Shown here: positions 21,448 to 21,559 of the stretch, one piece after another
How positions within the stretch are numbered: position 1 is the first letter of the stretch
How the letters are laid out: each line of letters begins with the position of its first letter
Assembly: GCA_900546565.1 (NCBI GenBank)
Contig: URDC01000030.1
Span: forward strand, 1-21,559
DNA length: 21,559 nucleotides
Reading direction: 5' to 3'
Source: an uncultured Opitutales bacterium
Lineage (GTDB): Bacteria > Verrucomicrobiota > Verrucomicrobiia > Opitutales > Intestinicryptomonadaceae
The notes under the pieces: model-generated
The model's database searches: none
What the model was told of the DNA's origin: nothing
Seen by the model: only the letters and a program-made list of their open reading frames with translations
Program-made: the position numbers and the translations under genes

Positions 21448-21559
21448 TACATTATTTAAAATCGCGTTAGAACCGACTTATGACAGGAAAAACGGGCGAG
21501 GCGCGTGCGCCTCTGGGGCAAACACAAAAGTTGCGAAGCAAGCTTTTGGGAAGAATAAA
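21448..21559. other. Non-coding right edge, hairpins only
   Basis: No coding frame can be supported. GAGGCGC and GCGCCTC form a tight hairpin near 21499-21514, and AAAAG-TTGC pairs with GCAA-(G)-CTTTT around GAA near 21527-21548. Any gene that these belong to lies outside the window. Confidence 0.3.

Overview
The window is a gene-dense bacterial chromosome segment of about 21.6 kb. It carries 14 protein-coding genes and no rRNA, tRNA, CRISPR array, transposase or phage gene that I can see. The coding DNA is fairly GC-rich, and several genes lack an obvious Shine-Dalgarno sequence. The gene content includes a long-form PurC, a WspE-like CheA-REC hybrid, a sialate O-acetylesterase-family protein, a secreted beta-helix hydrolase and a membrane-anchored acidic protein whose C-terminal domain reminds me of Verrucomicrobia hypothetical proteins. 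This points to the PVC group, most likely a host- or gut-associated Verrucomicrobiota or Lentisphaerota member. The assignment is an inference from family resemblance, not a database result.

Layout. Positions 1-250 are non-coding, with a strong bidirectional hairpin terminator and a structured repeat. A secreted FKBP-type prolyl isomerase (minus strand) is divergent from a flavin-reductase-like protein and a large Ski2-like helicase (plus strand). Convergent to these is a minus-strand operon trpS > membrane/coiled-coil/acidic protein > hisF (7607 to 4179), separated from the helicase by a bidirectional terminator. A plus-strand series then runs to the end: HAD phosphatase and uvrB (6 nt apart), a secreted Sel1-repeat protein, a sialate O-acetylesterase-like SGNH esterase, purC, a chemosensory operon (MCP, CheW, CheA-REC; 14200-19714) and a secreted GH28-like beta-helix protein. 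The last 355 bases are non-coding, with hairpins and two terminators.

How the genes work together. Most are housekeeping functions: tryptophan tRNA charging, histidine and purine synthesis, and excision repair. The accessory content is the compact signalling operon and two secreted carbohydrate-active proteins (deacetylase and beta-helix hydrolase) that suggest growth on complex or host glycans. The signalling operon resembles the Wsp/Frz type of alternative chemosensory pathway. It has no CheR, CheB, separate response regulator or GGDEF output gene in the window, and its kinase carries two HPt modules, the first without the phospho-accepting histidine.

The least ordinary material is between the genes. 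Two families of structured repeats occur here. One (repeat R2: positions 158-246, 14113-14199, partial and inverted at 21205-21224) has hairpins whose arms change in compensating pairs between copies. The other (repeat R1: three units at 13906-14050, another at 21237-21267) begins inside the purC stop region and also shows compensating stem changes. Both sit at gene boundaries: one R2 copy runs right up to the MCP start codon, one follows directly after the beta-helix gene stop codon, and one lies within a few bases of the FKBP stop codon.
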